The notes under the pieces are model-generated. The model was not told the DNA's origin. It was given only the letters and a program-made list of their open reading frames with translations, and searched no databases. This document shows positions 46,019 to 54,914 of a stretch of DNA of 64,000 bases, piece by piece; the stretch's first letter is position 1; every line of letters starts with the position of its first letter. A program made the position numbers and the translations under genes. Source of the DNA: Treponema sp. (GTDB taxonomy: Bacteria > Spirochaetota > Spirochaetia > Treponematales > Treponemataceae); contig JAAYNH010000081.1 in NCBI GenBank assembly GCA_012520945.1, forward strand, positions 1 to 64,000, in the 5' to 3' direction.

Positions 46019-47295
46019 TGTGTACCTCCTGTTAAAATTTTGACTTTCAAAATTTTTCTATCGGTAACATCTTCAACAATAAATTTTGTATCTTGTTCGA
46101 AAATGGATTCGCCTATTTCCGGAATTTTATCTAACTTTTCAAAAATGAAACCGCCGATTGTTTCATAAAATTTAGAGTCTAATTGTAAAGAAAGAGATTC
46201 ATTAATATCAATTAATCGTAAATCTCCATTTGCAATAAATTCATTTTTTGAAATTTTTCTTAATCCTGAATAATTATGAGTATCAAATTCATCATACATT
46301 GTGCCGAAAATTTCTTGAGCAATATCTTCAACGGTAAGAAGACCGGCAACTCCTGAATATTCATCAATAACTATTGCTATACTTTGTTTTGCATCACGAA
46401 GAGTTTGTTGAACCGAAGACATTTTTTTTGTTTCTAAAACAAACAAGGGAGAACGCATGATATTTTTTAAGACGAACTTTTCATCTTTTGCAGAATGGAA
46501 CAAAATATCTTTCATATATACGGTTCCCTTTATGTCGTCGATGTCATTGTCATAAACAGGAAAACGTGACAAACGTGTTTTTTGTGAAAGTTCTAAAACT
46601 TCCCGCAGGGTTGAATCTATATGAATTGCAATCATTTGTGTGCGTGGTGTCATTATGTCTTTAGCACAAAGGTCGGTAAATTTAAAAACTTTATGCATCA
46701 TTTTTTTTTCATTTGTTTCTAAAACACCTTCTTCTTCACCCACGTCAATGAAAGTTTTAATTTCTTCTTCCGTAAATGAAACATTTTGTGTTTTGAAACT
46801 AACTCCAAAAATTTTTGCAAGAAACTTTGAAGAATTAGTTAAACTATAAACTATTGGTTTTAATATAATTGTAAAAAATTTAATAAAAGGGGAAGTGAAA
46901 AAAGCAACTTTTTCAGGGTTACGAGCACCAATAGCTTTGGGTGTAATTTCACCAAATATGAGTAATATAATTGTAACAAAGATTGTTGCAATGCCGACAC
47001 CGCTTGCACCAAAAACTTCTAAGGCAACCGAAGTAACAATGGCGGATAGTGCAATATTTACAATATTGTTTGCTACAAGACACGTATTTAGCAAAATATC
47101 TTTTTTCTCAAGAAGTTTGCATGCAAGTTTTGCACCTTTGTGTTTTTTTTCACGTAATAAACGTAAGCGTAATTTGTTAATTGAGAGGAAAGCACTTTCC
47201 GATGCACTAAAAAGCATGGAAAGTATAATGAGAATAAGTGCAGTAATAAGCAGTGGAATTAAAGATGATAAATTATCGGGTGGGGGTTGGACCAC
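46015..47295 (-). CDS. CNNM/CorC-family transporter-like protein with CBS pair (copy 1)
   Basis: 426 aa, same architecture as its downstream neighbour: CNNM domain (about 12-175, SASESAFLSINKLRLR), two CBS domains (AKDIMTPRTQMIAI, IVIDEYSGVAGLLTVEDIAQEIFG) and the CorC domain (about 345-426). GTG start overlapping the upstream TAG stop (TAGTG). The tandem pair probably arose by duplication and may form heteromers. Confidence 0.88.
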   Translation of the reverse strand: MVQPPPDNLSSLIPLLITALILIILSMLFSASESAFLSINKLRLRLLREKKHKGAKLACKLLEKKDILLNTCLVANNIVNIALSAIVTSVALEVFGASGVGIATIFVTIILLIFGEITPKAIGARNPEKVAFFTSPFIKFFTIILKPIVYSLTNSSKFLAKIFGVSFKTQNVSFTEEEIKTFIDVGEEEGVLETNEKKMMHKVFKFTDLCAKDIMTPRTQMIAIHIDSTLREVLELSQKTRLSRFPVYDNDIDDIKGTVYMKDILFHSAKDEKFVLKNIMRSPLFVLETKKMSSVQQTLRDAKQSIAIVIDEYSGVAGLLTVEDIAQEIFGTMYDEFDTHNYSGLRKISKNEFIANGDLRLIDINESLSLQLDSKFYETIGGFIFEKLDKIPEIGESIFEQDTKFIVEDVTDRKILKVKILTGGTH

Positions 47296-48287
47296 TAATT
47301 ATCATCCTTTTGTTCCGCTGAATTTTCTTCTATAAAATCTTCTGTAGTTTCTTCAGTTAATTCAGCATCTAATGCTTCAATCATTTTCAGAAATTCTTTT
47401 GACTGTTCGCTTTTCGGATCAATGTCATATGCTTTTTGCAAATTCGCTTTTGCTTCATTAATATATTCCGCTCCGCTCATTGCATATAAATATGCGGCAC
47501 AATAAAATGCTTCTTGTTTTTCAGGCTTGCTTAACAAATCACCGTCTGTCAATTGAAGAAAAGAATTTACTGCCGTATCTAGGTCGCCTTCAGAAAAGCT
47601 CATCATTGCTTGTGGATATGCTTGTTGAAGTTTGAATTTGCCCAAATAACCGCTTTTATTTTCAGGATCCAGTTCACATACTTCTAAACCTAAATCTTCA
47701 ATTGTAAATCTGTGAGATTGTGCAGTATTATCATAAATATCATTTATGATTTTTACTCTATCAAAGCCTTCTGTTGTTTCTAATTGTTGTGCAAGTTGTG
47801 AAAGTTTTTTTGCACGTTTTGCATGTTTTGTATAAAGCTTTGCAACTTTTTTTGCGTCTGTTTGTTCGTCAGGATTGTATGTTATGGCTTGAACAACTTG
47901 TCCGTAAGATGAAACAATAAAAAAGTCAGGCATCATTTGCACTGCAAATTCTTGTGCGAGCATATATTTTGTTACTTTTTCATCCGAAAGTTCTTCATCT
48001 TCAGATTCATTTGCTTCTTTTAAATCGATGTCAATATTTACTGCAATAAAATCTTTTGAAATAGCTTTTAAAAATTTATCTGTATTATAAATTCTTTCTT
48101 TTGCATCTGTACTCATGCCGTCCCAACTGTCTCCCGAAAAGAAAAGTAATACAGCTTTATCTTCTTCTTTTGCTTGTGCAAGTGCGGCTTGGTAATCTGT
48201 TAGCCAAACAGTAGGTTCGGTTTTAGCACATGCAAAAAAGCAAAGCGAAAGTGTGATAAGTACAAAAGTATAAATTAGTTTTTTCAT
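47295..48287 (-). CDS. Lipoprotein with thioredoxin-like fold lacking CXXC, plus TPR tail
   Basis: 330 aa. Lipobox LCFFAC at about 15-20 marks a lipoprotein with acylated Cys20. Residues about 30-150 follow the thioredoxin-7 type (AKEEDKAVLLFFSGDSWDGM, then the cis-Pro region QMMPDFFIVSSYGQ), but SGDSWDG stands where the redox CXXC should be. TPR-like helices lie at about 215-310, then an acidic tail. Probably a periplasmic binding or scaffold protein. GGAGA sets the ATG at 48287. Confidence 0.8.
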   Translation of the reverse strand: MKKLIYTFVLITLSLCFFACAKTEPTVWLTDYQAALAQAKEEDKAVLLFFSGDSWDGMSTDAKERIYNTDKFLKAISKDFIAVNIDIDLKEANESEDEELSDEKVTKYMLAQEFAVQMMPDFFIVSSYGQVVQAITYNPDEQTDAKKVAKLYTKHAKRAKKLSQLAQQLETTEGFDRVKIINDIYDNTAQSHRFTIEDLGLEVCELDPENKSGYLGKFKLQQAYPQAMMSFSEGDLDTAVNSFLQLTDGDLLSKPEKQEAFYCAAYLYAMSGAEYINEAKANLQKAYDIDPKSEQSKEFLKMIEALDAELTEETTEDFIEENSAEQKDDN

Positions 48288-48310
48288 TATTTTCTCCAAA
48301 AAAAATTTTA

Positions 48311-51300
48311 TTAAACAAAAAATCTAACACCGGCTTCAAAAATATTTTGATACATATTGCCGGGTATGTTTTTCAATAAGTCTGTTGAAACAACGTTATT
48401 TATGTTGCCTCTGTTCAAATGGTAATGTCCAGGTTCTATAGCACGTTCACTATGTCCTATTTTGCCAAGAACATTGCCATCCGGAGAGACAAGGCCTTCG
48501 ATTGCATAGTTTGATCCGGTTGGATTATCCGGTTCGGTAATAGCAGGTTTGCCATTTTCATCAATGTATTGAGAGAAAACCTGTCCTTTTTTAAATAATT
48601 CTTTTGCGGTTTTCTCATTAATTATGAGGCGGCCTTCTCTGTGAGAAATCGGCATAAGGTGATAATCCGGTATGATTAAGGATAAATCGTTTGCCCAAGC
48701 TGTTTTACAACTTGTCACACGAGTTCTAACAATGCGTGATACATGACGGCCTACTGTATTAAATGTCAAAGTAGGCATATCTTCTTCAGATTGTAAATAT
48801 ATTTCTCCGAAAGGTAGAAGTCCCACTTTTAGAAGAGCCTGAAAACCGCTACCAATACCTAAAACCAAACTGTCACGATCTTTTATTAATGACATAACAG
48901 CGTCCGAAATGTTATTAATACGTAAAATGTTTGCAATAAATTTTCCACTGCTGTCCGGTGAGTCTCCGGCACTGAATCCGCCGGAAAGTGCTAAAATTTG
49001 AGCTGTGTCTATTTCTTTTTGTAAAATTTCCAAAGATTCTTTCAATTCTTCTTTTGTGTTATTGCGGAAAACTAAAGTTTTTGTTTCTGCACCGGCTAAA
49101 GTAAATGCACGATCAAGGTCATATTCGATATTTGTTCCCGGAAAAACAGGAATTAAAACTTTAGGTTTATCTGCACCGACAACGTAAAAGTTGCGTGGTT
49201 TTTTCTCAACTTCTTTGCGAGATTTTTTGACGGATTTATGTAGTTTTTTTGCAAAGTTTGGCATTTTCTTTTTGCCGTTAAGTATTGTTGATTTAATTGA
49301 ATTATTATTTGAAACTTGAGGGAAAATTTCTGATAAAGGTTTTTCCCAAACATTGATTGCTTCATCTAAACTTATGCGAACAATGTCATTATTAGTCATT
49401 AAAATAGATATTTCTTTTTTTTCTTGTGTGCGACCAATTTCAAGCCATTGTAAATCGTTATATTTTATCTCTCCTTCTGTTTCTATAACTATGGACCCGT
49501 ACAATGGAACAAAAAGTAATTCTTGAATGCTGGAATTTAGATAACAACCGATTTTGTTTCCAAAGGCCATTTTACTTACTGCTTCAGCAATGCCACCGGC
49601 ACCGACAGGATACATTGCACGAATTTTGCCTGTTTTATTCATTTCATAAATGCGTCGTGCATTTTCTTTGAAAGTTTCAAATTCCGGTGCCAATACTTCC
49701 GAATATGATTGAATTGCAACATAAATATGGCTTTCTGTATTTTTAAAAGCACCGGAAGTTATATTTGCAACATTTTCAGTGGCAACGGCAAAACTAACTA
49801 ACGTTGGAGGTACACAAAGATCTTTGAATGTTCCGGACATACTATCTTTACCGCCGATGGAAGGTGTTCCCATAGCTTTTTGAGCAGAAAGAGCACCTAA
49901 GAGGGCGGCAGACGGTTTACCCCACGATTCATCATTAATCATTTTTTCAAAATATTCTTGGAAAGATAAACGAGCTTTTTCAGCGTCCCCGCCCATTGCC
50001 GTTATTTTTGCCAATGAATGTAAAACTGCAATTTGTGCTCCGTGCCACGGAGACCATTGTGCAATGCGTGGGTCATAGCCAAAACTCATCAAGCTTGTCG
50101 TTGAAGTTTCAAAAGGTGGTAGAACAGGAATTTTTGCAACCATACCGGCTTCAGGTGTACTTTGATATTTTCCGCCCATTGGAAAAAGTATTGTGGCGGC
50201 ACCTATTGAACTGTCAAAACGTTCTGTTAAACCACGCTGTGATGAACAAGCTAAATCACTTAAATTTTCTAAGAAAGCTTTTTTTAATGTTTGAGGTTGT
50301 ATGCCTTTTGTTTTGCCGGCCATTTCTGCCGGTTCCGTTGCTAATACTTTTTTTACGGAAGGCAAAGGTTGGCAAAGAGGAGAAGACATGCGAACCGGAT
50401 TTGTAATTTTTGCCCTTGTTGAACGACCCGCACCGGCAGTGTCTAAAAATTCTCTGTCAATGTCAACAATAGTTTTACCGCGCCATTTCATTACAAGACG
50501 ATTTTTGTTCGTAACTGTGGCGATAACTGTAGCATTTAGATTTTCTTCAGCTGCAGCCTTAATTAAAAAGTCAACGTCTTTTTCACGCACAACGAGTGCC
50601 ATACGTTCTTGACTTTCGGAAAGTGCCAATTCTGTTCCATTTAATCCTTCGTATTTTGTTGGAACAGCATCTAAGTTTATTTCTAAGCCGTCTGCCAGCT
50701 CCCCTACAGCAACGGAAACACCTCCTGCTCCAAAATCATTACAACGGCGAATAATGCGACTCACTTCGGGATTGCGGAATAAGCGTTGAATTTTGCGTTC
50801 TTCTACAGCGTTACCTTTTTGAACTTCTGCCGCCGCCGCAGTAAAAGATTCAGCAGTATGTACCTTTGATGAGCCGGTTGCTCCACCGATGCCGTCACGG
50901 CCTGTTGCTCCTCCTACAAGTACAATACAGTCTCCGGCTTCAGGTTCTTCGCGAATAACAATGTCAGCAGGAGCGGCAGCAATAACAGCACCTAGTTCCA
51001 TGCGTTTGGCTTCAAAGCCACTGTGATAAATTTCTGTAACTTGTCCGGCAGTTAAACCTATTTGGTTACCGTATGAAGAATAACCTTGAGCGGCTTCTTG
51101 TGTAAGTTTTCTTTGTGGTAGTTTGCTTTCAAGTGTTGCCGAAAATTGCACTGTTGGATCACTAGCTCCTGTAACGCGCATAGATTGATAAACCCACGAG
51201 CGTCCGGAAAGCGGATCGCGAATAGCACCGCCAACACAAGTTGCCGCTCCGCCAAAAGGCTCAATTTCCGTAGGATGATTATGTGTTTCATTTTTGAACA

Positions 51301-52300
51301 TTAAAAGCCAACGTTCTGTTTTTTCGGCATTTTTATTTGAAGTATCTTTTGTATGCACATCAATATAAATGGAGCAAGCATTTACTTCTTTTGAAATTTC
51401 AATATCATCAAGTTTGCCATGTTTTTTAAGATACTTTGCACCGATGCAAGCTATATCCATAAGGGAAACAGGCTTGTCTTTTTCTCCGTAAACATCCGTT
51501 CGCATTTGTGTATAATCTGATAAAGATTTTTCAAATAATTCCTTAAAATCACCATCTTCTATTTCAATATTTTCAAGCACTGTATTAAATGTTGTATGAC
51601 GGCAGTGGTCAGACCAATATGTGTCTAAAAGTTTTATTTCAGTTTCGGTTGGATCACGATTAATTTTTTTGAAATAATCTTGCATAAATTTAGTGTCAGC
51701 CATATCCATTGCTAACTGCATTTTATCGTGATAAGATTTTAATTCTTCGTTATTATAATTTATGAAACCGGTTTGAACGGGAATATCGTCAGGAGATTGT
51801 GTTTCTATCTGTAGTGTCTTTGGAATATTCGTATTTGTTATTAAACGCGAATCAACAGGATTTACAAGATAATTTTGTATTTGTTCAACATCGGCTAAAG
51901 AAATGTCTCCGGAAATTATTACTACTTTTGCACAACGAACCTTTGGACCTTCAGTGCCAAATTTAACATCTTCATTCAAAACTTCTTGTAAAATAGTTAA
52001 GTTTTGTTCTGCATTGTCTGCACGTTGATCATATTGTCCCGGAAGATATTCCCAAACAATTACAGTGTCATTGTCTTTTGTCTTAATCTCTCTGTGATAA
52101 ACATAATCTGTTTGAAAGTCAGAAAAAACGCGTTCGGTTGCAGAGTCGGCAACTGTGTAAGTAATGTTTTCAATGTCATATCTGTTTAAATATCGAACTT
52201 CTGTAATTCCAGAAATTCCCAAAAAATCGGTCAATTCAGACTTAATACGCAAAGCTTCATTGTCAAAGCCTGCTTTTTTTTCTATAAAAATGCGATACAT
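48311..52300 (-). CDS. purL: Phosphoribosylformylglycinamidine synthase, single chain; glutaminase Cys missing
   Basis: 1329 aa, fourth step of purine synthesis, the long clostridial-type fusion of PurS-, PurL- and PurQ-like parts. Synthetase motifs: ETHNHPTEIEPFGGAATCVGG and GTPSIGGKDSMSG. A Lys-rich linker (about 1010-1055) precedes the glutaminase domain (PVFPGTNIEYD, LSGGFSAGD, HREGR). The expected GICNGFQ nucleophile segment reads GIGSGFQ: Gly1150 (codon 48853-48851) replaces Cys. FGAM synthesis might then depend on free ammonia. First gene of a minus-strand unit with the lipoprotein and two CBS proteins. Leaderless-type start. Confidence 0.93.
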   Translation of the reverse strand: MYRIFIEKKAGFDNEALRIKSELTDFLGISGITEVRYLNRYDIENITYTVADSATERVFSDFQTDYVYHREIKTKDNDTVIVWEYLPGQYDQRADNAEQNLTILQEVLNEDVKFGTEGPKVRCAKVVIISGDISLADVEQIQNYLVNPVDSRLITNTNIPKTLQIETQSPDDIPVQTGFINYNNEELKSYHDKMQLAMDMADTKFMQDYFKKINRDPTETEIKLLDTYWSDHCRHTTFNTVLENIEIEDGDFKELFEKSLSDYTQMRTDVYGEKDKPVSLMDIACIGAKYLKKHGKLDDIEISKEVNACSIYIDVHTKDTSNKNAEKTERWLLMFKNETHNHPTEIEPFGGAATCVGGAIRDPLSGRSWVYQSMRVTGASDPTVQFSATLESKLPQRKLTQEAAQGYSSYGNQIGLTAGQVTEIYHSGFEAKRMELGAVIAAAPADIVIREEPEAGDCIVLVGGATGRDGIGGATGSSKVHTAESFTAAAAEVQKGNAVEERKIQRLFRNPEVSRIIRRCNDFGAGGVSVAVGELADGLEINLDAVPTKYEGLNGTELALSESQERMALVVREKDVDFLIKAAAEENLNATVIATVTNKNRLVMKWRGKTIVDIDREFLDTAGAGRSTRAKITNPVRMSSPLCQPLPSVKKVLATEPAEMAGKTKGIQPQTLKKAFLENLSDLACSSQRGLTERFDSSIGAATILFPMGGKYQSTPEAGMVAKIPVLPPFETSTTSLMSFGYDPRIAQWSPWHGAQIAVLHSLAKITAMGGDAEKARLSFQEYFEKMINDESWGKPSAALLGALSAQKAMGTPSIGGKDSMSGTFKDLCVPPTLVSFAVATENVANITSGAFKNTESHIYVAIQSYSEVLAPEFETFKENARRIYEMNKTGKIRAMYPVGAGGIAEAVSKMAFGNKIGCYLNSSIQELLFVPLYGSIVIETEGEIKYNDLQWLEIGRTQEKKEISILMTNNDIVRISLDEAINVWEKPLSEIFPQVSNNNSIKSTILNGKKKMPNFAKKLHKSVKKSRKEVEKKPRNFYVVGADKPKVLIPVFPGTNIEYDLDRAFTLAGAETKTLVFRNNTKEELKESLEILQKEIDTAQILALSGGFSAGDSPDSSGKFIANILRINNISDAVMSLIKDRDSLVLGIGSGFQALLKVGLLPFGEIYLQSEEDMPTLTFNTVGRHVSRIVRTRVTSCKTAWANDLSLIIPDYHLMPISHREGRLIINEKTAKELFKKGQVFSQYIDENGKPAITEPDNPTGSNYAIEGLVSPDGNVLGKIGHSERAIEPGHYHLNRGNINNVVSTDLLKNIPGNMYQNIFEAGVRFFV

Positions 52301-52306
52301 AAGAAT

Positions 52307-52335
52307 ATTATAGTGATATGAGATTTTTTGTTCAA
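52307..52335 (-). promoter_or_regulatory. Leaderless-type promoter of purL
   Basis: Minus strand: TTGAAC (52335-52330), 17 nt, consensus TATAAT (52312-52307), then 6 nt to the ATG. No Shine-Dalgarno and no room for a riboswitch. Confidence 0.65.
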
Positions 52336-52387
52336 TATGCGAAAAAAAAAAGTATTGGAAATAACAAAAAATGTTAAATAAAAATAT

Positions 52388-52428
52388 AAAAAAAAAGGCA
52401 GTTAAGCTTTTTATGTCTAAACTGCCTA
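52388..52428 (-). terminator. Terminator after the membrane protein gene
   Basis: On the minus strand a GGCAGTT / AACTGCC stem is followed by about nine T. It lies 30 nt beyond the stop at 52458. Confidence 0.8.
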
Positions 52429-52457
52429 TTATTCACTAAAAAATAATAGCTAATATT

Positions 52458-53129
52458 TTATTCTTGTATAGCTAATATTTCATTTGTTACATTATCTTTT
52501 TTTGCACAAGATTTGCAAAGACGTGTTTTGTTTTCTTCAAAGGCTTTTGAAACTTTAGCTTCAAAAACTTCTTTTGAATTTTTCAAATAACCGCAATCTG
52601 CGTGAGAGTGATATACTTTTCCGTTTTTTGTGTAGAAAACATCTGTATTTTGGAAATATGCTTCAGCACGAGCTAAGTCTTCTTGAGAAACAGGATTAAA
52701 GTCATAGCTGGAAACTCCTGCAATTGCTAAAGCAACGGCTGCAACAATAGCTGCAATTGTTTTTGTTTTTTTGTCAGCATCTTTATTTAACAAAATAAGA
52801 ATCAAAAGAGGGGCAAATGCAATTACACTAACTATTACACCAAGATTGTTATAAAGCCAAAAAGCAAGTGGATTTTTTTCTGAAGCAGGTTTAATATGAT
52901 TAGCTTTTTTCCACATTTGTGAACCGATAATTACGAAAATCAAGTCAATAACAATTGCACCGATTAAAAAATAAAGCAAATAAGCTTCAGGTGTAGGAAT
53001 GTTTCCTAAAAGAATCAATATACCGATAACTTCTGCAACAATAGCTAAAATCCAAAAAATAATTGCACCGAAGCGAAGAGCTGCCGAGTTGCCTGTGGGT
53101 TTTGCTTTTCGAATATTTTTTTCTGCCAT
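52458..53129 (-). CDS. Four-helix membrane protein with C-terminal metal-binding-like motif
   Basis: 223 aa. Four hydrophobic segments (about 20-42, 50-68, 93-111, 123-142). After them comes a soluble tail with KVYHSHADCGYL, about 27 residues, then LCKSCAKK: a His/Cys arrangement like the small metal-binding tails that follow transmembrane or nuclease domains in other bacteria. A basic N-terminus and AGGAGAA site support the ATG. Function unknown; no operon partner. Confidence 0.75.
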   Translation of the reverse strand: MAEKNIRKAKPTGNSAALRFGAIIFWILAIVAEVIGILILLGNIPTPEAYLLYFLIGAIVIDLIFVIIGSQMWKKANHIKPASEKNPLAFWLYNNLGVIVSVIAFAPLLILILLNKDADKKTKTIAAIVAAVALAIAGVSSYDFNPVSQEDLARAEAYFQNTDVFYTKNGKVYHSHADCGYLKNSKEVFEAKVSKAFEENKTRLCKSCAKKDNVTNEILAIQE

Positions 53130-53232
53130 AAAATTCTCCTTTTTTTGTGGATTGTACTAATAATACTATATCATTATTTCTGCAAAGAAGGCAATACTTT
53201 AATTGTATCTTTATTTTTTTTTTGTTTAGTTG

Positions 53233-53238
53233 TATAAT
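53233..53238 (+). promoter_or_regulatory. -10 box for the DRTGG gene
   Basis: Consensus TATAAT ends 8 nt before the ATG at 53247, so the transcript should start within 1-3 nt of the start codon. The -35 region is a T-rich tract without a clear hexamer, and there is no Shine-Dalgarno. Confidence 0.45.
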
Positions 53239-53246
53239 CAACGCAT

Positions 53247-53603
53247 ATGTTAACATTACAGGAAATCGTAGAAAATTTACCGATTCATTTATGTCATGGT
53301 GCAAATGGCTGGAAAGATGTAAAAATTAAAAAAATTGTAGCGGGGGACTTAATGAGCGATATTTTGGTGTCCATCGATGCAGATACTTTACTCATAACAA
53401 GTCTTGCAACTGAACAGGCTATTCGTACAGCTGATATAGTTTGTGCCGCTGCAGTTTTGTTAGTAAACGATAAATTACCGACCTTAGCCATGAAAGATTT
53501 AGCCGAAGATTCCAATATAACTTTGATGTGTTCTCCTTTTCCAATGTTTGAAACATGTGCGAATTTGACAAATTTGGAATTCAGCCTAAAGTTAAAACGC
53601 TAA
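53247..53603 (+). CDS. DRTGG-domain protein
   Basis: 118 aa, essentially one DRTGG domain, as found between CBS or kinase domains in regulatory proteins and in HPr-kinase relatives. It has KKIVAGDLMSDILVSIDADTLLITSLATEQAIRTADI and a C-terminal MFETCANL. Stand-alone versions are thought to bind a small ligand; its partner is not evident. The next open frame is the damaged methyltransferase, 20 nt or more downstream. Confidence 0.8.
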   Translation: MLTLQEIVENLPIHLCHGANGWKDVKIKKIVAGDLMSDILVSIDADTLLITSLATEQAIRTADIVCAAAVLLVNDKLPTLAMKDLAEDSNITLMCSPFPMFETCANLTNLEFSLKLKR

Positions 53604-53630
53604 GTTTTTTGTTGAACAGTTATGACAAAG

Positions 53631-54830
53631 CTTGACAAAAATGCATCAATTGAAAAGATTTCTCATAACTTTATAAGTGCTACTCTTTCAAAATCCGTAA
53701 AAGAAAGCAGATTTATTAAAGTATAGATAAATATCAAACCAAATTTTACCTATTATATAGAAGAATATACACAAACTCAAAGTTTTCAAAAGACTGTTTC
53801 TAAAACTGAATTGCTCGATTATTTGAAAAATAATATCGGTACAAATTTTAAAAATGCAATAATAAAAACAGATGATGCCACAGTTAATTTTTTTACAAAT
53901 AAAAAAGGTTTTACGAGAGTTTTGTGGCAAAATGTAACATTTGATAAAAAAATTAATGCCGAGACTTTTGTGCAAAATAGACAAAAAAAATATATTTTGC
54001 AAGAAGGTGAACCTGTGCCTTTTTTAGTTGAGTTGGGCTTAATGACAAAAGAAGGCAAAATTTATGCTAAACAATATGATAAGTTTCGTCAAATTAATAG
54101 ATTTTTAGAATTCATTGATGATATTTTGCCAAAACTTATGCAAAATGCATTTCATTCAAAATTACAAATTATTGATTTTGGTTGTGGAAAATCTTATTTA
54201 ACATTTGCTTTATATCATTTTTTGACAAAGTTGCGTAAAATTGATTGTCAAATTATAGGTATTGATTTAAAACAAGATGTAATTGAGTTTTGTAAAAATT
54301 TGGCAAAATCTTGTGCTTATGATGGTTTGCATTTTTTTTGCGATGACATAAGAAATTTTGGTGCAAAACAAATTGATGATTTGGAAGTGCAAAACGTTAT
54401 GCCGGACTTAGTCATTACGTTGCATGCTTGTGATGTTGCAACGGATTTTGCTCTTGAATTTGCCGTAAAAAACAATGCAAAGGTAATTTTGTCCGTGCCT
54501 TGTTGTCAACATGAGTTAAATAATTATTTGTCAAAAAAAGAAAATGCAAAAAACACAAATGAAACCGTTAAGCCGTTTTTAAAGCATGGAATTATTCGTG
54601 ATAAATTTTTAAGCCTTGCAACAGATTGTTTGAGAGGTGAGCTTTTGGAAAGAATGGGCTATAAAGTGCAAATGTTGGAATTTATAGATATGGAACATAC
54701 GTCAAAAAATGTTCTAATTCGTGCCGTTAAAGGTAATAGTTTTGCACAAACTAAAAATACCGAAGATTTTTGTGCACTTAAAAATGCTTTAGGCATGTCA
54801 ATTACACTTGAAAAATTACTGTCTGAATAA
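53631..54830 (+). pseudogene. SAM-dependent methyltransferase with in-frame amber in the N-terminal part
   Basis: The frame ending at 54830 encodes a class I methyltransferase: DFGCGKSYLTFALYHFL (motif I), IIGIDLK, HACDVATDFAL and PCCQHELN. Upstream of the first usable codons, the same frame reads ISHNFISATLSKSVKES, FIKV, a TAG at 53724-53726, then INIKPNFTYYIEEYTQ, which looks like the family's N-terminal domain. No ATG with a ribosome site opens this frame; an ATG at 53621 joins it only if one A is removed from the A6 run at 53636-53641. Either a decaying gene, recoded, or translated from an internal TTG (53811). Confidence 0.6.
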
Positions 54831-54861
54831 AAATTTCACGCAAAAATTGCAAAAATCTCTA

Positions 54862-54898
54862 TAAAAAAAGCCCTGTCTCAAATCTGAAACAGGGCAAT
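54862..54898 (-). terminator. Terminator of the pectate lyase gene
   Basis: GCCCTGT / ACAGGGC stem with a 12-nt loop; on the minus strand it is followed by seven T. It lies 19 nt beyond the lyase stop codon. Confidence 0.88.
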
Positions 54899-54914
54899 AT
54901 GCATCTTCAAAGAA

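Noticed and set aside
44753-47295. Tandem CBS proteins as haemolysins
   Set aside because: HlyC/TlyC labels are historical; the CNNM plus CBS layout fits metal-ion transport-related proteins and nothing visible indicates a toxin.
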